Assembly: GCF_001571285.1 (NCBI RefSeq) | Contig: NZ_BCTM01000003.1 | Span: 124,001 to 188,000 of the forward strand | Length of the DNA: 64,000 bases | From: Kluyvera cryocrescens NBRC 102467 | GTDB lineage: Bacteria > Pseudomonadota > Gammaproteobacteria > Enterobacterales > Enterobacteriaceae | Reading direction: 5' to 3' | Part shown: positions 1 to 10,435 of the stretch, piece after piece | Layout of the letters: every line of letters starts with the position of its first letter | Numbering within the stretch: position 1 is the first letter of the stretch | Position numbers and translations under genes: made by a program | The notes under the pieces: generated by a model | Databases searched by the model: none | Seen by the model: only the letters and a program-made list of their open reading frames with translations | Told to the model about the DNA's origin: nothing

Positions 1-104
1 GCCTGGAAGCCGATGAACTGGCCGCCGGCTATGTCCTGAGCTGCCAGGCGCTGCCCACCAGCGGCGACGTGGTGGTCGACTTTGATGCGCGGGGGATGGC
101 ATGA
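1..104 (+). CDS. paaE: Phenylacetyl-CoA epoxidase reductase subunit PaaE, C-terminal end (partial)
   Basis: Only the last 33 codons are in the window, read from position 3. The tail contains GYVLSCQALPTSGDVVVDFD, the end of a plant-type [2Fe-2S] ferredoxin domain with its last cluster cysteine. PaaE passes electrons from NADPH to the PaaABC oxygenase that epoxidises phenylacetyl-CoA. The stop codon overlaps the paaF start (ATGA), so the genes are translationally coupled within the paa operon. The assignment rests on the tail sequence and on the gene order. Confidence 0.85.
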   Translation, partial: LEADELAAGYVLSCQALPTSGDVVVDFDARGMA

Positions 105-868
105 GTGAACTGCTGATAACCCGTCACAACCGCGTACTTCAACTGACGCTGAATCGCCCGCAGGCGCGTAACGCCCTGAATAACGCGCTGCTTGAGCAGA
201 TTGCCGAGGCGCTTGAAAGCGCCGCGGCGGATGCCTCGATTAGCGTCTGCGTCATCAGCGGCAACCCACGCTATTTCGCCGCCGGTGCCGATCTCAACGA
301 AATGGCGGAGAAAGATCTGCCCGCCACCTTCGACGATCTGCGTCCCCGTCTGTGGGCGCGGATTGACGCATTCAATAAGCCGCTGATTGCGGTGGTCAAC
401 GGCTACGCGCTGGGCGCGGGCTGTGAACTGGCGCTGCTGTGCGATCTGGTGATCGCCGGCGATAACGCACGCTTCGGTTTGCCGGAAATTACCCTCGGCA
501 CCATGCCGGGCGCCGGCGGCACCCAGCGTCTCATTCGCAGCGTAGGCAAAGCGCTGGCCAATCGCATGGTGCTGAGCGGTGAAAGCATTGACGCCCAGCG
601 GGCGCAGCAGGCGGGGCTGGTGAGCGATATCCACCCGGCCAATCTCTCCGATGAATATGCGCTGAAGCTGGCGGCGACCATTGCCCGTCATTCACCGCTG
701 GCGCTGCGTGCGGCCAAACAGGCGCTGCGTCTGTCGCAGGAGGTGAATTTACAGGCTGGGCTGACCCAGGAACGCCAGCTATTTACCCTGCTGAGCGGCA
801 CGGAAGATCGTCGTGAAGGGATTGCTGCCTTCTTAGAAAAACGTACACCGGACTTTAAAGGACGCTAA
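101..868 (+). CDS. paaF: 2,3-dehydroadipyl-CoA hydratase PaaF
   Basis: A 255-residue crotonase-fold enzyme that hydrates 2,3-dehydroadipyl-CoA to 3-hydroxyadipyl-CoA in the lower phenylacetate pathway. The oxyanion-hole segment AAGADL lies near residues 60-65. The two glutamates expected of a hydratase are both present, E109 in GAGCEL and E129 in LPEITLG, spaced 20 residues apart as in mitochondrial crotonase. The start overlaps the paaE stop by 4 bases and the stop is 2 bases before paaG. It is probably cytoplasmic and co-transcribed with the rest of the cluster. The length and neighbours make confusion with the general enoyl-CoA hydratase FadB unlikely. Confidence 0.95.
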   Translation: MSELLITRHNRVLQLTLNRPQARNALNNALLEQIAEALESAAADASISVCVISGNPRYFAAGADLNEMAEKDLPATFDDLRPRLWARIDAFNKPLIAVVNGYALGAGCELALLCDLVIAGDNARFGLPEITLGTMPGAGGTQRLIRSVGKALANRMVLSGESIDAQRAQQAGLVSDIHPANLSDEYALKLAATIARHSPLALRAAKQALRLSQEVNLQAGLTQERQLFTLLSGTEDRREGIAAFLEKRTPDFKGR

Positions 869-870
869 CC

Positions 871-1659
871 GTGGAAGCTTTCATTCAGTGTGAGATTGAA
901 CAGGGCGTGATGACCCTGACGCTAAACCGCCCGGACCGCCTCAATAGCTTTAACGATGTGATGCACCAACAGCTGTCCGATTGCTTAAAACAGGCCGAGC
1001 GCGACGACACCATTCGCTGCCTGTTAATCACCGGCGCGGGACGCGGCTTTTGCGCCGGTCAGGATTTGAACGACCGTAACGTTGACCCAAGCGGCCCTGC
1101 GCCGGATTTGGGCATGTCGGTAGAGCGTTTTTACAACCCGCTGGTACGCCGTCTGGCCGCGCTGCCAAAACCGGTTATTTGTGCGGTTAACGGCGTAGCC
1201 GCCGGTGCTGGCGCGACGCTGGCGCTGGGTTGCGACATTGTGATTGCCGCGCGATCCGCCAAATTTGTGATGGCGTTTAGCAAGCTCGGCCTGGTACCGG
1301 ACTGCGGCGGGAGCTGGGTGCTGCCGCGCGTTGCCGGGCGTGCCCGTGCGATGGGCCTGGCGCTGCTGGGCGATAGCCTGAGTGCCGAACAGGCCGCGCA
1401 GTGGGGGATGATTTGGCAGGTGGTGGACGACGCAGCGCTGAAAGACACCAGCCTGACAATGGCTCGCCATTTTGCCTCACAGCCAACTTTTGGACTGGGG
1501 CTGATTAAAAAAGCGCTGCAGCTTTCCGAGACCCACACCCTTGACCAGCAGCTTGACGTCGAACGTGACTTCCAGCGTATGGCCGGGCGCAGCGACGATT
1601 ACCGTGAAGGCGTTAGCGCCTTCCTCGCCAAACGCGCGCCACAGTTCAGCGGGAAATAA
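871..1659 (+). CDS. paaG: 1,2-epoxyphenylacetyl-CoA isomerase PaaG
   Basis: A 262-residue crotonase-family isomerase. It converts ring-1,2-epoxyphenylacetyl-CoA to oxepin-CoA, and the family also isomerises dehydroadipyl-CoA double bonds. The CoA/oxyanion motif CAGQDL is at residues 61-66. The first hydratase glutamate is replaced (GAGATLA near 112-118), while an aspartate is kept in LVPDCGG (D144), the pattern of isomerases rather than hydratases. The start is GTG, two bases after the paaF stop, and the next gene begins 3 bases after its stop. These spacings indicate one transcript with paaF and paaH. Confidence 0.94.
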   Translation: MEAFIQCEIEQGVMTLTLNRPDRLNSFNDVMHQQLSDCLKQAERDDTIRCLLITGAGRGFCAGQDLNDRNVDPSGPAPDLGMSVERFYNPLVRRLAALPKPVICAVNGVAAGAGATLALGCDIVIAARSAKFVMAFSKLGLVPDCGGSWVLPRVAGRARAMGLALLGDSLSAEQAAQWGMIWQVVDDAALKDTSLTMARHFASQPTFGLGLIKKALQLSETHTLDQQLDVERDFQRMAGRSDDYREGVSAFLAKRAPQFSGK

Positions 1660-1662
1660 GCT

Positions 1663-3081
1663 ATGAGCCAGAATCAATTCACTGTCGCCGTGATTGGCGG
1701 CGGCACCATGGGCGCCGGCATTGTTGAAGTGGCGGCCAGTGCGGGGCATCCGGTGCGCCTGTATGACATCTCCGCTGAGGCGATTACCCGCGCCATCGAT
1801 GGCATCCGTCAGCGTCTGGAAAGCCGCGTCAGCCGGGGAAAACTCAGCGCCGAACAGGCTCAGGCACTGCTTTCTCGCATTACGCCTGCCACCGAATTGA
1901 GCCAGCTTGCCGATGCACAGCTGGTGATTGAAGCGGCATCTGAGCGTCTGGAGATTAAACAGGCGCTGTTTAGCCAACTGGCGGAGATCTGTTCACCGTC
2001 CGCGCTGCTGACCAGCAACACCTCGTCCATCTCTATTACTGCTATCGCCGCCGGAATCAAGCACCCGGAACGCGTGGCGGGACTGCATTTCTTCAACCCG
2101 GCACCGGTGATGAAACTGGTGGAAGTGGTCAGCGGGCTGGCAACCTCTGCGGAAGTGGTTGAACAACTGTGCGCCTGCGTAAGCCGCTGGGGCAAACAAG
2201 CGGTGCGCTGCCGCTCAACGCCGGGTTTTATCGTTAACCGTGTGGCGCGTCCTTACTACGCGGAAGCCTGGCGCGCGCTGGAAGAGCAGGTGGCGTCGGC
2301 GGAAGTTATCGATGCCGCGCTGCGCGATGGCGGTGGATTCCCGATGGGGCCGCTGGCGTTAACCGATTTAATCGGCCAGGACGTCAATTTCGCGGTCACC
2401 TGTTCGGTATTTAACGCGTTCTGGCAGGATCGTCGTTTTCTGCCGTCGCTGCTGCAGCAGGAGCTGGCGATTGCCGGGCGTCTGGGCAAAAAAAGCGGCC
2501 ACGGCGTTTACCGCTGGCCGGTGGAAACCCAGCCAGAACTGGCTGAACCGACATTAGCCGCCGACGCAGCCGCGCAAGTTGCCATAAGTGACAACGTCAC
2601 AAAACTGGATGGCGTTTTGCTGCTGGAGACCTGTGGGGAAACCGCGCTGGCGCTAAGCGTCCGTCACGGTTGCCCGGTGGTGGTTTATGACCATAGCGCC
2701 GGCGATACGGTCGTGTTGGCGGCGTCGGCCACCAACTCACCGGCCGAGACCGATAAAGCCATTTACTACTTCCAGCAGCAGGGCAAAAAAGTGCTGCGTA
2801 TCGCCGATTACCCGGGCCTGCTGGTGTGGCGCACGGTGGCGATGCTGGCCAACGAAGCGCTGGATGCGGTGCAAAAAGGCGTTGCCTGCGCCGAGGATAT
2901 CGATACCGCCATGCGTCTGGGAGTGAACTACCCACGTGGCCCGCTGGCCTGGGGCGAATCGCTTGGCTGGGGACGGGTACTGCGCTTGCTGGAAAACCTT
3001 CAACAGCATTACGGCGAAGAACGCTACCGCCCGAGTGCACTGCTGCGCCAAAAGGCGCTACTGGAGATGCGTCATGAGTAA
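1663..3081 (+). CDS. paaH: 3-hydroxyadipyl-CoA dehydrogenase PaaH
   Basis: A 472-residue NAD-dependent 3-hydroxyacyl-CoA dehydrogenase that oxidises 3-hydroxyadipyl-CoA to 3-oxoadipyl-CoA. An N-terminal Rossmann fold carries GGGTMG at residues 12-17. The central 3HCDH motif (LHFFNPAPVMKLVEVV) precedes a C-terminal helical domain, and a second 3HCDH_C-like segment near the end is typical of PaaH (about 475 residues in E. coli). Its last 8 bases overlap the paaI start. Substrate specificity is inferred from the operon, because the fold alone does not separate it from FadB-type dehydrogenases. Confidence 0.95.
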   Translation: MSQNQFTVAVIGGGTMGAGIVEVAASAGHPVRLYDISAEAITRAIDGIRQRLESRVSRGKLSAEQAQALLSRITPATELSQLADAQLVIEAASERLEIKQALFSQLAEICSPSALLTSNTSSISITAIAAGIKHPERVAGLHFFNPAPVMKLVEVVSGLATSAEVVEQLCACVSRWGKQAVRCRSTPGFIVNRVARPYYAEAWRALEEQVASAEVIDAALRDGGGFPMGPLALTDLIGQDVNFAVTCSVFNAFWQDRRFLPSLLQQELAIAGRLGKKSGHGVYRWPVETQPELAEPTLAADAAAQVAISDNVTKLDGVLLLETCGETALALSVRHGCPVVVYDHSAGDTVVLAASATNSPAETDKAIYYFQQQGKKVLRIADYPGLLVWRTVAMLANEALDAVQKGVACAEDIDTAMRLGVNYPRGPLAWGESLGWGRVLRLLENLQQHYGEERYRPSALLRQKALLEMRHE

Positions 3082-3496
3082 CGAAGCCTGGTGCAACGCC
3101 CGCGCCATGTACGAGAAAGATACCTGCGCCCGCGCGTTGGGGATTGAGCTTATCGAAATGGATGATGGCTATTCGCAGATGACCATGGCGGTGACGCCAT
3201 CCATGCTGAACGGCCATCAGACCTGCCACGGCGGGCAGCTTTTTTCGCTGGCCGATACGGCGTTTGCCTACGCCTGTAATAGCCAGGGGCTGGCCGCAGT
3301 GGCCTCGGCCGCCAGCATCGACTTTGTGCGTCCGGCATTTACCGGTGATCTGCTGACCGCCACCGCGCGGGTGAAACAGCAGGGCAAACTGACCGGCGTT
3401 TACGACATTGAAATTGTTAATCAGCAGCAAAAAACAGTGGCCCTGTTTCGCGGCAAATCGCACCGCATCGGCGGCACTATCACGGGAGAAGTCTAA
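3074..3496 (+). CDS. paaI: Hotdog-fold hydroxyphenylacetyl-CoA thioesterase PaaI
   Basis: A 140-residue hotdog thioesterase. The start chosen is the ATG at 3074 inside the end of paaH, giving the usual PaaI length; a longer upstream reading in this frame runs through paaH coding sequence and is not credible. The active-site region is CHGGQLFSLADTAFAYA, with HGG at 52-54 and the presumed catalytic D61. In E. coli PaaI the enzyme rescues CoA from dead-end ring-hydroxylated phenylacetyl-CoA. The stop shares a base with the paaJ start (TAATG), so translation is coupled. Confidence 0.93.
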   Translation: MSNEAWCNARAMYEKDTCARALGIELIEMDDGYSQMTMAVTPSMLNGHQTCHGGQLFSLADTAFAYACNSQGLAAVASAASIDFVRPAFTGDLLTATARVKQQGKLTGVYDIEIVNQQQKTVALFRGKSHRIGGTITGEV

Positions 3497-4701
3497 TGCG
3501 CGACGCGTTTATTTGTGACGGAATTCGTACTCCGATTGGCCGCTACGGCGGTGCGCTGGCGGGCGTCCGCGCCGACGATCTGGCGGCGATCCCGCTGCGC
3601 GAACTGTTAAGCCGCAACCCGCGTCTTGACGCTAGCCGCATCGATGATGTGATTTTCGGCTGCGCAAACCAGGCCGGTGAAGATAATCGCAACGTGGCGC
3701 ATATGGCGACGCTGTTGGCGGGCTATCCGCACAGCGTGGCGGGCACCACCATTAACCGCCTGTGCGGTTCGGGTCTGGATGCCATCGGCTTCGCCGCGCG
3801 TGCCATCAAAGCCGGTGATGCGGATCTGCTGATTGCCGGCGGCGTCGAGTCGATGTCTCGCGCACCGTTCGTGATGGGCAAAGCCACATCCGCCTTCCAG
3901 CGTCAGGCCGAGATGTTTGATACCACCATCGGCTGGCGTTTTGTGAACCCGCTCATGCAGCAACAATTTGGTACTGACAGCATGCCGGAAACGGCGGAGA
4001 ATGTAGCTGAATTGTTAAATATCAGCCGCGAAGACCAGGATGCCTTTGCTTATCGCAGCCAGCAGCGTACGGCGCAAGCCCAGCGCGACGGCATTCTGGC
4101 GCAGGAAATCGTGCCGGTGCAGATTATCGGTAAGAAGGGCGCGGTGAGCGCGGTGCGTGATGATGAGCATCCGCGTGCGGAAACCACGCTCGAACAACTG
4201 GCGGCGTTGAAAACTCCCTTCCGTAAAGGCGGCGTCGTCACTGCCGGTAACGCCTCCGGCGTCAACGACGGTGCCGCGGCAATGATCATCGCCAGTGAAC
4301 AGCAGGCCCATGCGCAGGGACTGACGCCGCGTGCGCGGATTGTGGCAATGGCCACGGCCGGCGTTGAGCCGAAGTACATGGGGCTGGGGCCGGTGCCGGC
4401 GGTGCGTAAAGTGCTGGAGCGCGCCGGGCTGAATATTAACGATATGGACGTGATTGAACTCAATGAAGCCTTTGCCGCTCAGGCGCTGGGCGTCATGAGG
4501 CAGCTTGGGCTGGCGGATGACGCCGCGCATGTTAACCCCAACGGTGGCGCCATCGCCTTAGGCCACCCGTTGGGCATGAGCGGCGTGCGTTTGGCGCTGG
4601 CTGCAAGCCTGGAGCTGGAGCGACGCAAAGGACGCTATGCGCTGTGTACGATGTGTATTGGCGTGGGCCAGGGTATCGCCCTGATCCTCGAGCGAGTGTG
4701 A
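3496..4701 (+). CDS. paaJ: 3-oxoadipyl-CoA/3-oxo-5,6-dehydrosuberyl-CoA thiolase PaaJ
   Basis: A 401-residue thiolase catalysing the final CoA-dependent cleavages of the phenylacetate pathway, yielding acetyl-CoA plus succinyl-CoA or 2,3-dehydroadipyl-CoA. All thiolase landmarks are present: nucleophile C90 in NRLCGSGLDA, H357 in GHPLGMSG, and C387 in CTMCIGVGQG. The ATG overlaps the paaI stop by one base. PcaF, the thiolase of the beta-ketoadipate pathway, is a close paralogue, but the position between paaI and paaK decides for PaaJ. Confidence 0.95.
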   Translation: MRDAFICDGIRTPIGRYGGALAGVRADDLAAIPLRELLSRNPRLDASRIDDVIFGCANQAGEDNRNVAHMATLLAGYPHSVAGTTINRLCGSGLDAIGFAARAIKAGDADLLIAGGVESMSRAPFVMGKATSAFQRQAEMFDTTIGWRFVNPLMQQQFGTDSMPETAENVAELLNISREDQDAFAYRSQQRTAQAQRDGILAQEIVPVQIIGKKGAVSAVRDDEHPRAETTLEQLAALKTPFRKGGVVTAGNASGVNDGAAAMIIASEQQAHAQGLTPRARIVAMATAGVEPKYMGLGPVPAVRKVLERAGLNINDMDVIELNEAFAAQALGVMRQLGLADDAAHVNPNGGAIALGHPLGMSGVRLALAASLELERRKGRYALCTMCIGVGQGIALILERV

Positions 4702-4729
4702 GCTAATTGACCTGCGAGTACCCTAAAAA

Positions 4730-6046
4730 ATGACAACTACAACAAAATTAGATCCGATTGAAACCGCATCGCGTGACGAATTACAGGCTCTGCAAACCGA
4801 ACGTCTGAAATGGACGCTCAAACACGCCTATGAAAATGTACCGATGTATCGCCGTAAGTTCGACGCGGCGGGGGTGCACCCGGATGATTTCCGTGAGCTG
4901 AGCGACCTGAGCAAGTTTCCCTGCACCACCAAGCAGGATCTGCGTGATAACTATCCGTTTGACACCTTTGCGGTGCCGATGGAGCAGGTGGTGCGTATTC
5001 ATGCGTCATCCGGGACCACCGGTAAACCGACTGTTGTCGGCTATACGCAAAACGATATCGACACTTGGGCCAATATCGTCGCCCGTTCGCTGCGCGCAGC
5101 CGGCGGTTCGGCGAAAGATAAAATTCACGTCGCCTACGGCTATGGCCTGTTTACCGGCGGCCTGGGCGCGCACTACGGTGCGGAACGTTTAGGGGCAACG
5201 GTGATCCCGATGTCCGGCGGCCAGACTGAAAAGCAGGCGCAGCTAATTCGCGATTTCAAACCTGACATGATCATGGTGACGCCGTCCTACTGCCTGAACC
5301 TGATTGAAGAGCTGGAACGCCAGATGGGCGGCGATGCGCGGGGGTGTTCACTGCGCACCGGTGTGTTTGGCGCCGAGCCGTGGACTGCGGGGATGCGGGC
5401 GGAAATTGAGCGCCGCCTCGGCATTACCGCGCTGGATATCTACGGCCTGTCAGAAGTTATGGGCCCGGGCGTGGCGATGGAATGTATCGAAACCAGCGAC
5501 GGCCCAACCATCTGGGAAGATCATTTCTTCCCGGAAGTGGTCAACCCGGAAGACGGTACGCCGTTGGCCGACGGTCAGCACGGCGAACTGCTGTTCACCA
5601 CGCTAACCAAAGAAGCGCTGCCGGTGATCCGTTACCGCACCCGCGACCTGACGCGTCTGCTGCCGGGCACCGCCCGCACCATGCGCCGGATGGATCGCAT
5701 CAGCGGCCGCAGCGACGACATGCTGATTATTCGCGGCGTCAACGTCTTCCCATCGCAGCTGGAAGAAGAGATCCTCAAAATTGAACATCTGGCGCCTCAC
5801 TATCAGCTGGAAGTGGATCGTCGCGGGCATCTTGATTCGCTTTCCGTACGCGTTGAACTCAAAGAAAGCAGCTTAACGCTGAGCCACGAACAGCGCTGCC
5901 AGATTTGCCACCACCTGCGTCACCGCATTAAGTCGATGGTTGGCATTTCTACCGACGTGAGCATCGTTAACTGCGGCAGCATTCCTCGCTCTGAAGGCAA
6001 GGCGTGCCGCGTGTTTGACCTGCGTAAAGCGGCGGCAAACGGTTAA
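4730..6046 (+). CDS. paaK: Phenylacetate-CoA ligase PaaK
   Basis: A 438-residue adenylate-forming enzyme that activates phenylacetate with ATP and CoA, the entry step of the pathway. The AMP-binding P-loop SSGTTGKP is at residues 93-100, and YGLSEVMGPG follows near 235-245. The C-terminal AMP-ligase domain includes IRGVNVFPSQLEE. It lies 28 bases after paaJ, the largest gap within the catabolic operon, and is followed by a perfect hairpin at 6066-6090 that probably ends the transcript. The length equals that of E. coli PaaK (437). Confidence 0.95.
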   Translation: MTTTTKLDPIETASRDELQALQTERLKWTLKHAYENVPMYRRKFDAAGVHPDDFRELSDLSKFPCTTKQDLRDNYPFDTFAVPMEQVVRIHASSGTTGKPTVVGYTQNDIDTWANIVARSLRAAGGSAKDKIHVAYGYGLFTGGLGAHYGAERLGATVIPMSGGQTEKQAQLIRDFKPDMIMVTPSYCLNLIEELERQMGGDARGCSLRTGVFGAEPWTAGMRAEIERRLGITALDIYGLSEVMGPGVAMECIETSDGPTIWEDHFFPEVVNPEDGTPLADGQHGELLFTTLTKEALPVIRYRTRDLTRLLPGTARTMRRMDRISGRSDDMLIIRGVNVFPSQLEEEILKIEHLAPHYQLEVDRRGHLDSLSVRVELKESSLTLSHEQRCQICHHLRHRIKSMVGISTDVSIVNCGSIPRSEGKACRVFDLRKAAANG

Positions 6047-6065
6047 GGTCACCCCTCAGCCTTCG

Positions 6066-6090
6066 GTAGCCCGGCATCGAGCCGGGCTAC
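6066..6090 (+). terminator. Perfect hairpin after paaK (terminator or REP-like unit)
   Basis: Arms GTAGCCCGGC (6066-6075) and GCCGGGCTAC (6081-6090) surround a 5-base loop, ATCGA. There is no U-tract, so it may act as an mRNA 3' stabiliser or REP-like unit rather than a full intrinsic terminator. A related GCCCGGC/GCCGGGC hairpin occurs at 37581-37616. Confidence 0.6.
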
Positions 6091-6121
6091 CAGATCCTGC
6101 CATACCCGGGATTATTTCCTG

Positions 6122-6130
6122 TGCTATGAT
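6122..6130 (+). promoter_or_regulatory. Putative extended -10 promoter of paaX
   Basis: TGC followed by TATGAT (6125-6130) matches an extended -10 element about 30 bases before the paaX start. No good -35 is visible at the usual spacing. It lies after the paaK hairpin, consistent with separate transcription of paaXY as in E. coli. Confidence 0.4.
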
Positions 6131-6156
6131 TCAAAAAGGATATAAATAACAACAGA

Positions 6157-7092
6157 ATGAATCATATGGACAAACTCGATAGCTTTATTCAGCAGGCGGT
6201 GACGACGATGCCCATCAGCGGCACCTCGCTTATCGCCTCGTTATACGGTGACTGCTTATCCCAGCGCGGCGGCGAAGTCTGGCTGGGAAGCGTGGCCGCG
6301 TTATTAGAAGGATTAGGATTTGGCGAGCGCTTTGTGCGCACCGCGCTGTTTCGCCTGAACAAAGAAGAGTGGCTGGACGTGGTGCGAATTGGCCGCCGCA
6401 GCTTTTATCGTCTGAGCGACAAAGGGCTGCGCTTAACCCGCCGCGCGGAGAGCAAAATCTACCGCGCCAGCGCGCCGGAGTGGGACGGTACCTGGCTGCT
6501 GCTGCTGTCGGAAGGATTAGAAAAATCCACCCTGGCAGAAGTCAAAAAACAGCTGATTTGGCAGGGGTTTGGCGTGCTTGCGCCGAGCCTGCTGGCGTCG
6601 CCTTCGCAAAAGCTCGCCGACGTCCAATCGCTGCTGCATGAAGCGGGCGTGGCGGAGAACGTTATTTTCTTCGAAGCCCATTCGCCGCTGGCAATTTCCC
6701 GCGCCGCGCTGCGTGAACGGGTAGAGGAGTGCTGGCATCTGACCGAACAAAACGCCATGTACGAGGCGTTTATTTCGCTGTTCCGCCCGCTGCTACCGCT
6801 GCTGCGCGATGCGCAACCGGATGAGCTAACGCCAGAGCGCTGCTTCCAGATCCGTCTGCTGCTGATCCATTTTTACCGCCGCGTCGTGCTTAAAGATCCG
6901 CTGCTGCCGGAAGAACTGCTGCCCGCCCATTGGCTGGGGCAAACGGCGCGCCAGTTGTGTATCAATATCTATCAACGCGTGGCTCACGGCGCCCAGGCTT
7001 TTGTCAGTGAAAAAGGCGAAAGCTCGGTGGGCGAACTGCCCGCGCCGGGGCCGCTCTATTACCAACGTTTCGGGGGATTGCCCGAGGCGTAA
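6157..7092 (+). CDS. paaX: Phenylacetate catabolism repressor PaaX
   Basis: A 311-residue homologue of E. coli PaaX, the transcriptional repressor that binds phenylacetyl-CoA as inducer and controls the paa operons. The N-terminal winged-helix segment ([12 protein letters not shown], near residues 21-32) and the central region ([28 protein letters not shown]) are nearly identical in pattern to E. coli PaaX. The second ATG at 6166 gives MDKLDSF, matching the E. coli start, and may be the true start (308 residues); neither has a strong ribosome site. It is followed 11 bases later by paaY, as in E. coli. Confidence 0.94.
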   Translation: MNHMDKLDSFIQQAVTTMPISGTSLIASLYGDCLSQRGGEVWLGSVAALLEGLGFGERFVRTALFRLNKEEWLDVVRIGRRSFYRLSDKGLRLTRRAESKIYRASAPEWDGTWLLLLSEGLEKSTLAEVKKQLIWQGFGVLAPSLLASPSQKLADVQSLLHEAGVAENVIFFEAHSPLAISRAALRERVEECWHLTEQNAMYEAFISLFRPLLPLLRDAQPDELTPERCFQIRLLLIHFYRRVVLKDPLLPEELLPAHWLGQTARQLCINIYQRVAHGAQAFVSEKGESSVGELPAPGPLYYQRFGGLPEA

Positions 7093-7103
7093 CAGGAGAA
7101 GCC

Positions 7104-8610
<1,507 letters not shown>

Positions 8611-8685
8611 TCATATTTTCGCGGAATTTATTTAGTGTAATGGCCACAGGTTTATATGCAACTCTCTGAATGCTGGCGAGGCCCG

Positions 8686-9228
8686 ATGAAAATCAATGTG
8701 GTAGGAACCAGCGGTGTTGGCAAATCAACGCTTGCCCGCCGTCTGTCGCAAACGCTCTCACTGCCGTATATCGAAATGGATCGTTTGTACTGGCGGCCCG
8801 ACTGGCAGGGAACGCCCGATGACGAACTGTTCGCCAGGCTCACCGAGGCGACCGATGCGCCGGGATGGGTGCTGGACGGCAACTATAACCGCAGTCGCCC
8901 GGTAAAGTGGCGGGACGTTGATATGGTGGTGTGGGTCGATTATGGTTTCTGTCGCACCCTGCGCCAGGCGGTCTCCCGCGCCGCTACGCGGGCGTGGCGA
9001 AAGCAGGAACTGTGGCCCGGCACCGGCAACCGCGAAAGCTTTCACCGATCGTTTGCCAGCCGCGAGTCGATAATTCTATGGACTTTAAAAACCTGGCGGG
9101 CTAACCGCCAGCGCTACCTCCGCGATATGCACGATCCGCGCTGGCAGCATATCCGCTTTGTGCGTCTACAAAACCGCCGTGATACCGAGGCGTTCGTGGC
9201 CGAATTAACGGCCCAAAAAATGAATTAA
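8686..9228 (+). CDS. Small P-loop kinase, adenylate kinase-like (FlaR/topology modulation type)
   Basis: 180 residues from the ATG at 8686, chosen over an in-frame ATG 30 bases upstream because MKINVVGTSGVGKST places the Walker A loop at residues 7-15, as in the family. IEMDRLYWRPDW follows, then WVLDGNYNRSR and a helix-rich arginine-rich lid. Proteins of this type are often named DNA topology modulation protein or FlaR-like, but their substrates are not established; an adenylate or shikimate kinase-like phosphotransfer is inferred from the fold. It is divergent from the LysR gene, with a 99-base gap. Confidence 0.7.
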   Translation: MKINVVGTSGVGKSTLARRLSQTLSLPYIEMDRLYWRPDWQGTPDDELFARLTEATDAPGWVLDGNYNRSRPVKWRDVDMVVWVDYGFCRTLRQAVSRAATRAWRKQELWPGTGNRESFHRSFASRESIILWTLKTWRANRQRYLRDMHDPRWQHIRFVRLQNRRDTEAFVAELTAQKMN

Positions 9229-9311
9229 TTCGTGATATTAGCGCACAAAATGCCCGCCGTTTTTGCCGCGCTATGATAGTTTTAACGCTCTAACAATAAG
9301 GAGTCCTGCCC

Positions 9312-9539
9312 ATGCCACACGTTGATATTAAATGTTTTCCCCGCGAGCTGAGCGATGAACAAAAAACCGCGCTGGCCGCCGACATTACCGAAGTGCTGAT
9401 TCGCCATTTGAACACCAAAGACCGTGCGGTGAGCGTGGCGCTAAATCAGGTGCAGGAGAGCGACTGGCAGCAGGTGTGGGACGGTGAAATCGCCCCGAAA
9501 ATGGATGAGCTGATTAAAAAACCGGGCTACAGCATGTAG
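9312..9539 (+). CDS. pptA: Tautomerase PptA (4-oxalocrotonate tautomerase family)
   Basis: 75 residues, close to E. coli PptA (YdcE, 77 residues) throughout, with [13 protein letters not shown] at the start and KKPGYSM at the end. Removal of Met exposes the catalytic Pro1 of the tautomerase superfamily. It catalyses keto-enol tautomerisation in vitro; the physiological substrate is unknown. A strong ribosome site (AATAAGGAG) precedes the start, and an intrinsic terminator hairpin follows at 9569-9607, so it is probably monocistronic. Confidence 0.92.
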   Translation: MPHVDIKCFPRELSDEQKTALAADITEVLIRHLNTKDRAVSVALNQVQESDWQQVWDGEIAPKMDELIKKPGYSM

Positions 9540-9568
9540 CGGATCTGCCGCCATCACTGCGTTCTGTT

Positions 9569-9607
9569 CGGGCTACGCGCAATGTCATTGATGCGCAGCC
9601 CGATTTT
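9569..9607 (+). terminator. Intrinsic terminator after pptA
   Basis: Arms CGGGCTACGCGCA (9569-9581) and TGCGCAGCCCG (9592-9602) pair with one bulged region, and the stem is followed by ATTTTCCTT. It ends the pptA transcript and may also serve the convergent flavin reductase gene. Confidence 0.7.
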
Positions 9608-9649
9608 CCTTCTCAATACTTAAAACCTTTGTACAGACTCCCGCCCGTG

Positions 9650-10240
9650 TTAAACCGGCTTATCATCCGGCGTATTCGCGCGGATCTGCCGACCGCTGGC
9701 AACAAACGTCCCGGCGCCAAGATGATGCAGGGTATTGCGCTTATCGTCATCAAACTGCCAGCGTCCGGCGACGAACGCCTGTTCATCGGCAGCGGCGGCG
9801 ACTACTTCACCGAAGAGCGTGTCGTACTGAGCCGCCGCGGCGGTGGCGGGCAGTAACCGGCACTCCATCCACGCCAGACATTTCTCTTCCACCAGCGGCA
9901 GGCCGAGCACCGGGCCGGTTATTGCCGGAATACCGTAAGCGTTAAATTTATCTTCTTCACGGCCGCTGACGCTACCGACCGCGTAGGTCCAACTGGCGGC
10001 AGCGACGCCCGGTACGACGATGCCGAAGGTGCCATTACGTTCGATGATTTCCCGCGACCACGCGCTTTTATCGACCACAATCGCTATCCGCGGCGGCGCA
10101 AACTCGACCGGCATCGACCAGGCGGCGGCCATCACGTTGCGGCGTTTGGTTTCAACATCATAGCTGGTTATCAGAACGGTTGGACCGTGGTTAAGCAAAC
10201 GGCTGGCGTGCTGGAGTTCAACGGGGCGAAAACGGCTCAT
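9650..10240 (-). CDS. Flavin reductase-like (FMN-binding split barrel) protein
   Basis: 196 residues from the ATG at 10240, chosen because AAAGGAAAACCC lies directly before it; an in-frame start 42 bases upstream lacks this. The flavin_Reduct fold is visible in GPTVLITSYDVETKRRNVMAAAWSMPVEFAPPRIAIVV and the nearby WSREIIERNGTFGIVVPG. Members reduce FMN with NAD(P)H or bind flavin in other oxidoreductases. There is no partner oxygenase next to it, so the role is open. Transcription diverges from the ABC importer. Confidence 0.75.
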   Translation of the reverse strand: MSRFRPVELQHASRLLNHGPTVLITSYDVETKRRNVMAAAWSMPVEFAPPRIAIVVDKSAWSREIIERNGTFGIVVPGVAAASWTYAVGSVSGREEDKFNAYGIPAITGPVLGLPLVEEKCLAWMECRLLPATAAAAQYDTLFGEVVAAAADEQAFVAGRWQFDDDKRNTLHHLGAGTFVASGRQIRANTPDDKPV

Positions 10241-10363
10241 GGGTTTTCCTTTGCGTGAATAGACATGTCTCTCGCCACACATTAAATCGCAATAAAAGCG
10301 TAATCAATACGTCATATCGCCTGCCTATAGTCGCCTGCACTAAGTCCCAAAGAGGATAACACT

Positions 10364-10435
10364 ATGTTAGCTCCCCTGTATTTATCACAGGTGAGCGTGT
10401 CTGCCTTGTCGCCACTCCCATGGGGAGGACGATAA
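10364..10435 (+). CDS. Candidate 23-residue upstream ORF coupled to the ABC importer
   Basis: An ATG with a fair ribosome site (AAAGAGGATAACACT before it) opens a 23-codon ORF. Its TAA shares a base with the ATG of the ATPase gene (TAATG at 10433-10437). The peptide begins MLAPLYLSQVSVS, which resembles the first beta strand of an ABC ATPase, so it could be a remnant of a former gene start; alternatively it is a coupling leader peptide. No run of a single regulatory amino acid is seen. It is too short for homology to decide. Confidence 0.4.
   Translation: MLAPLYLSQVSVSALSPLPWGGR

Noticed and set aside
2597-3463. Long open frame opposite paaH-paaI
   Set aside because: Shadow of GC-rich coding on the other strand, composition rich in Arg/Pro/His, no family and no ribosome site.
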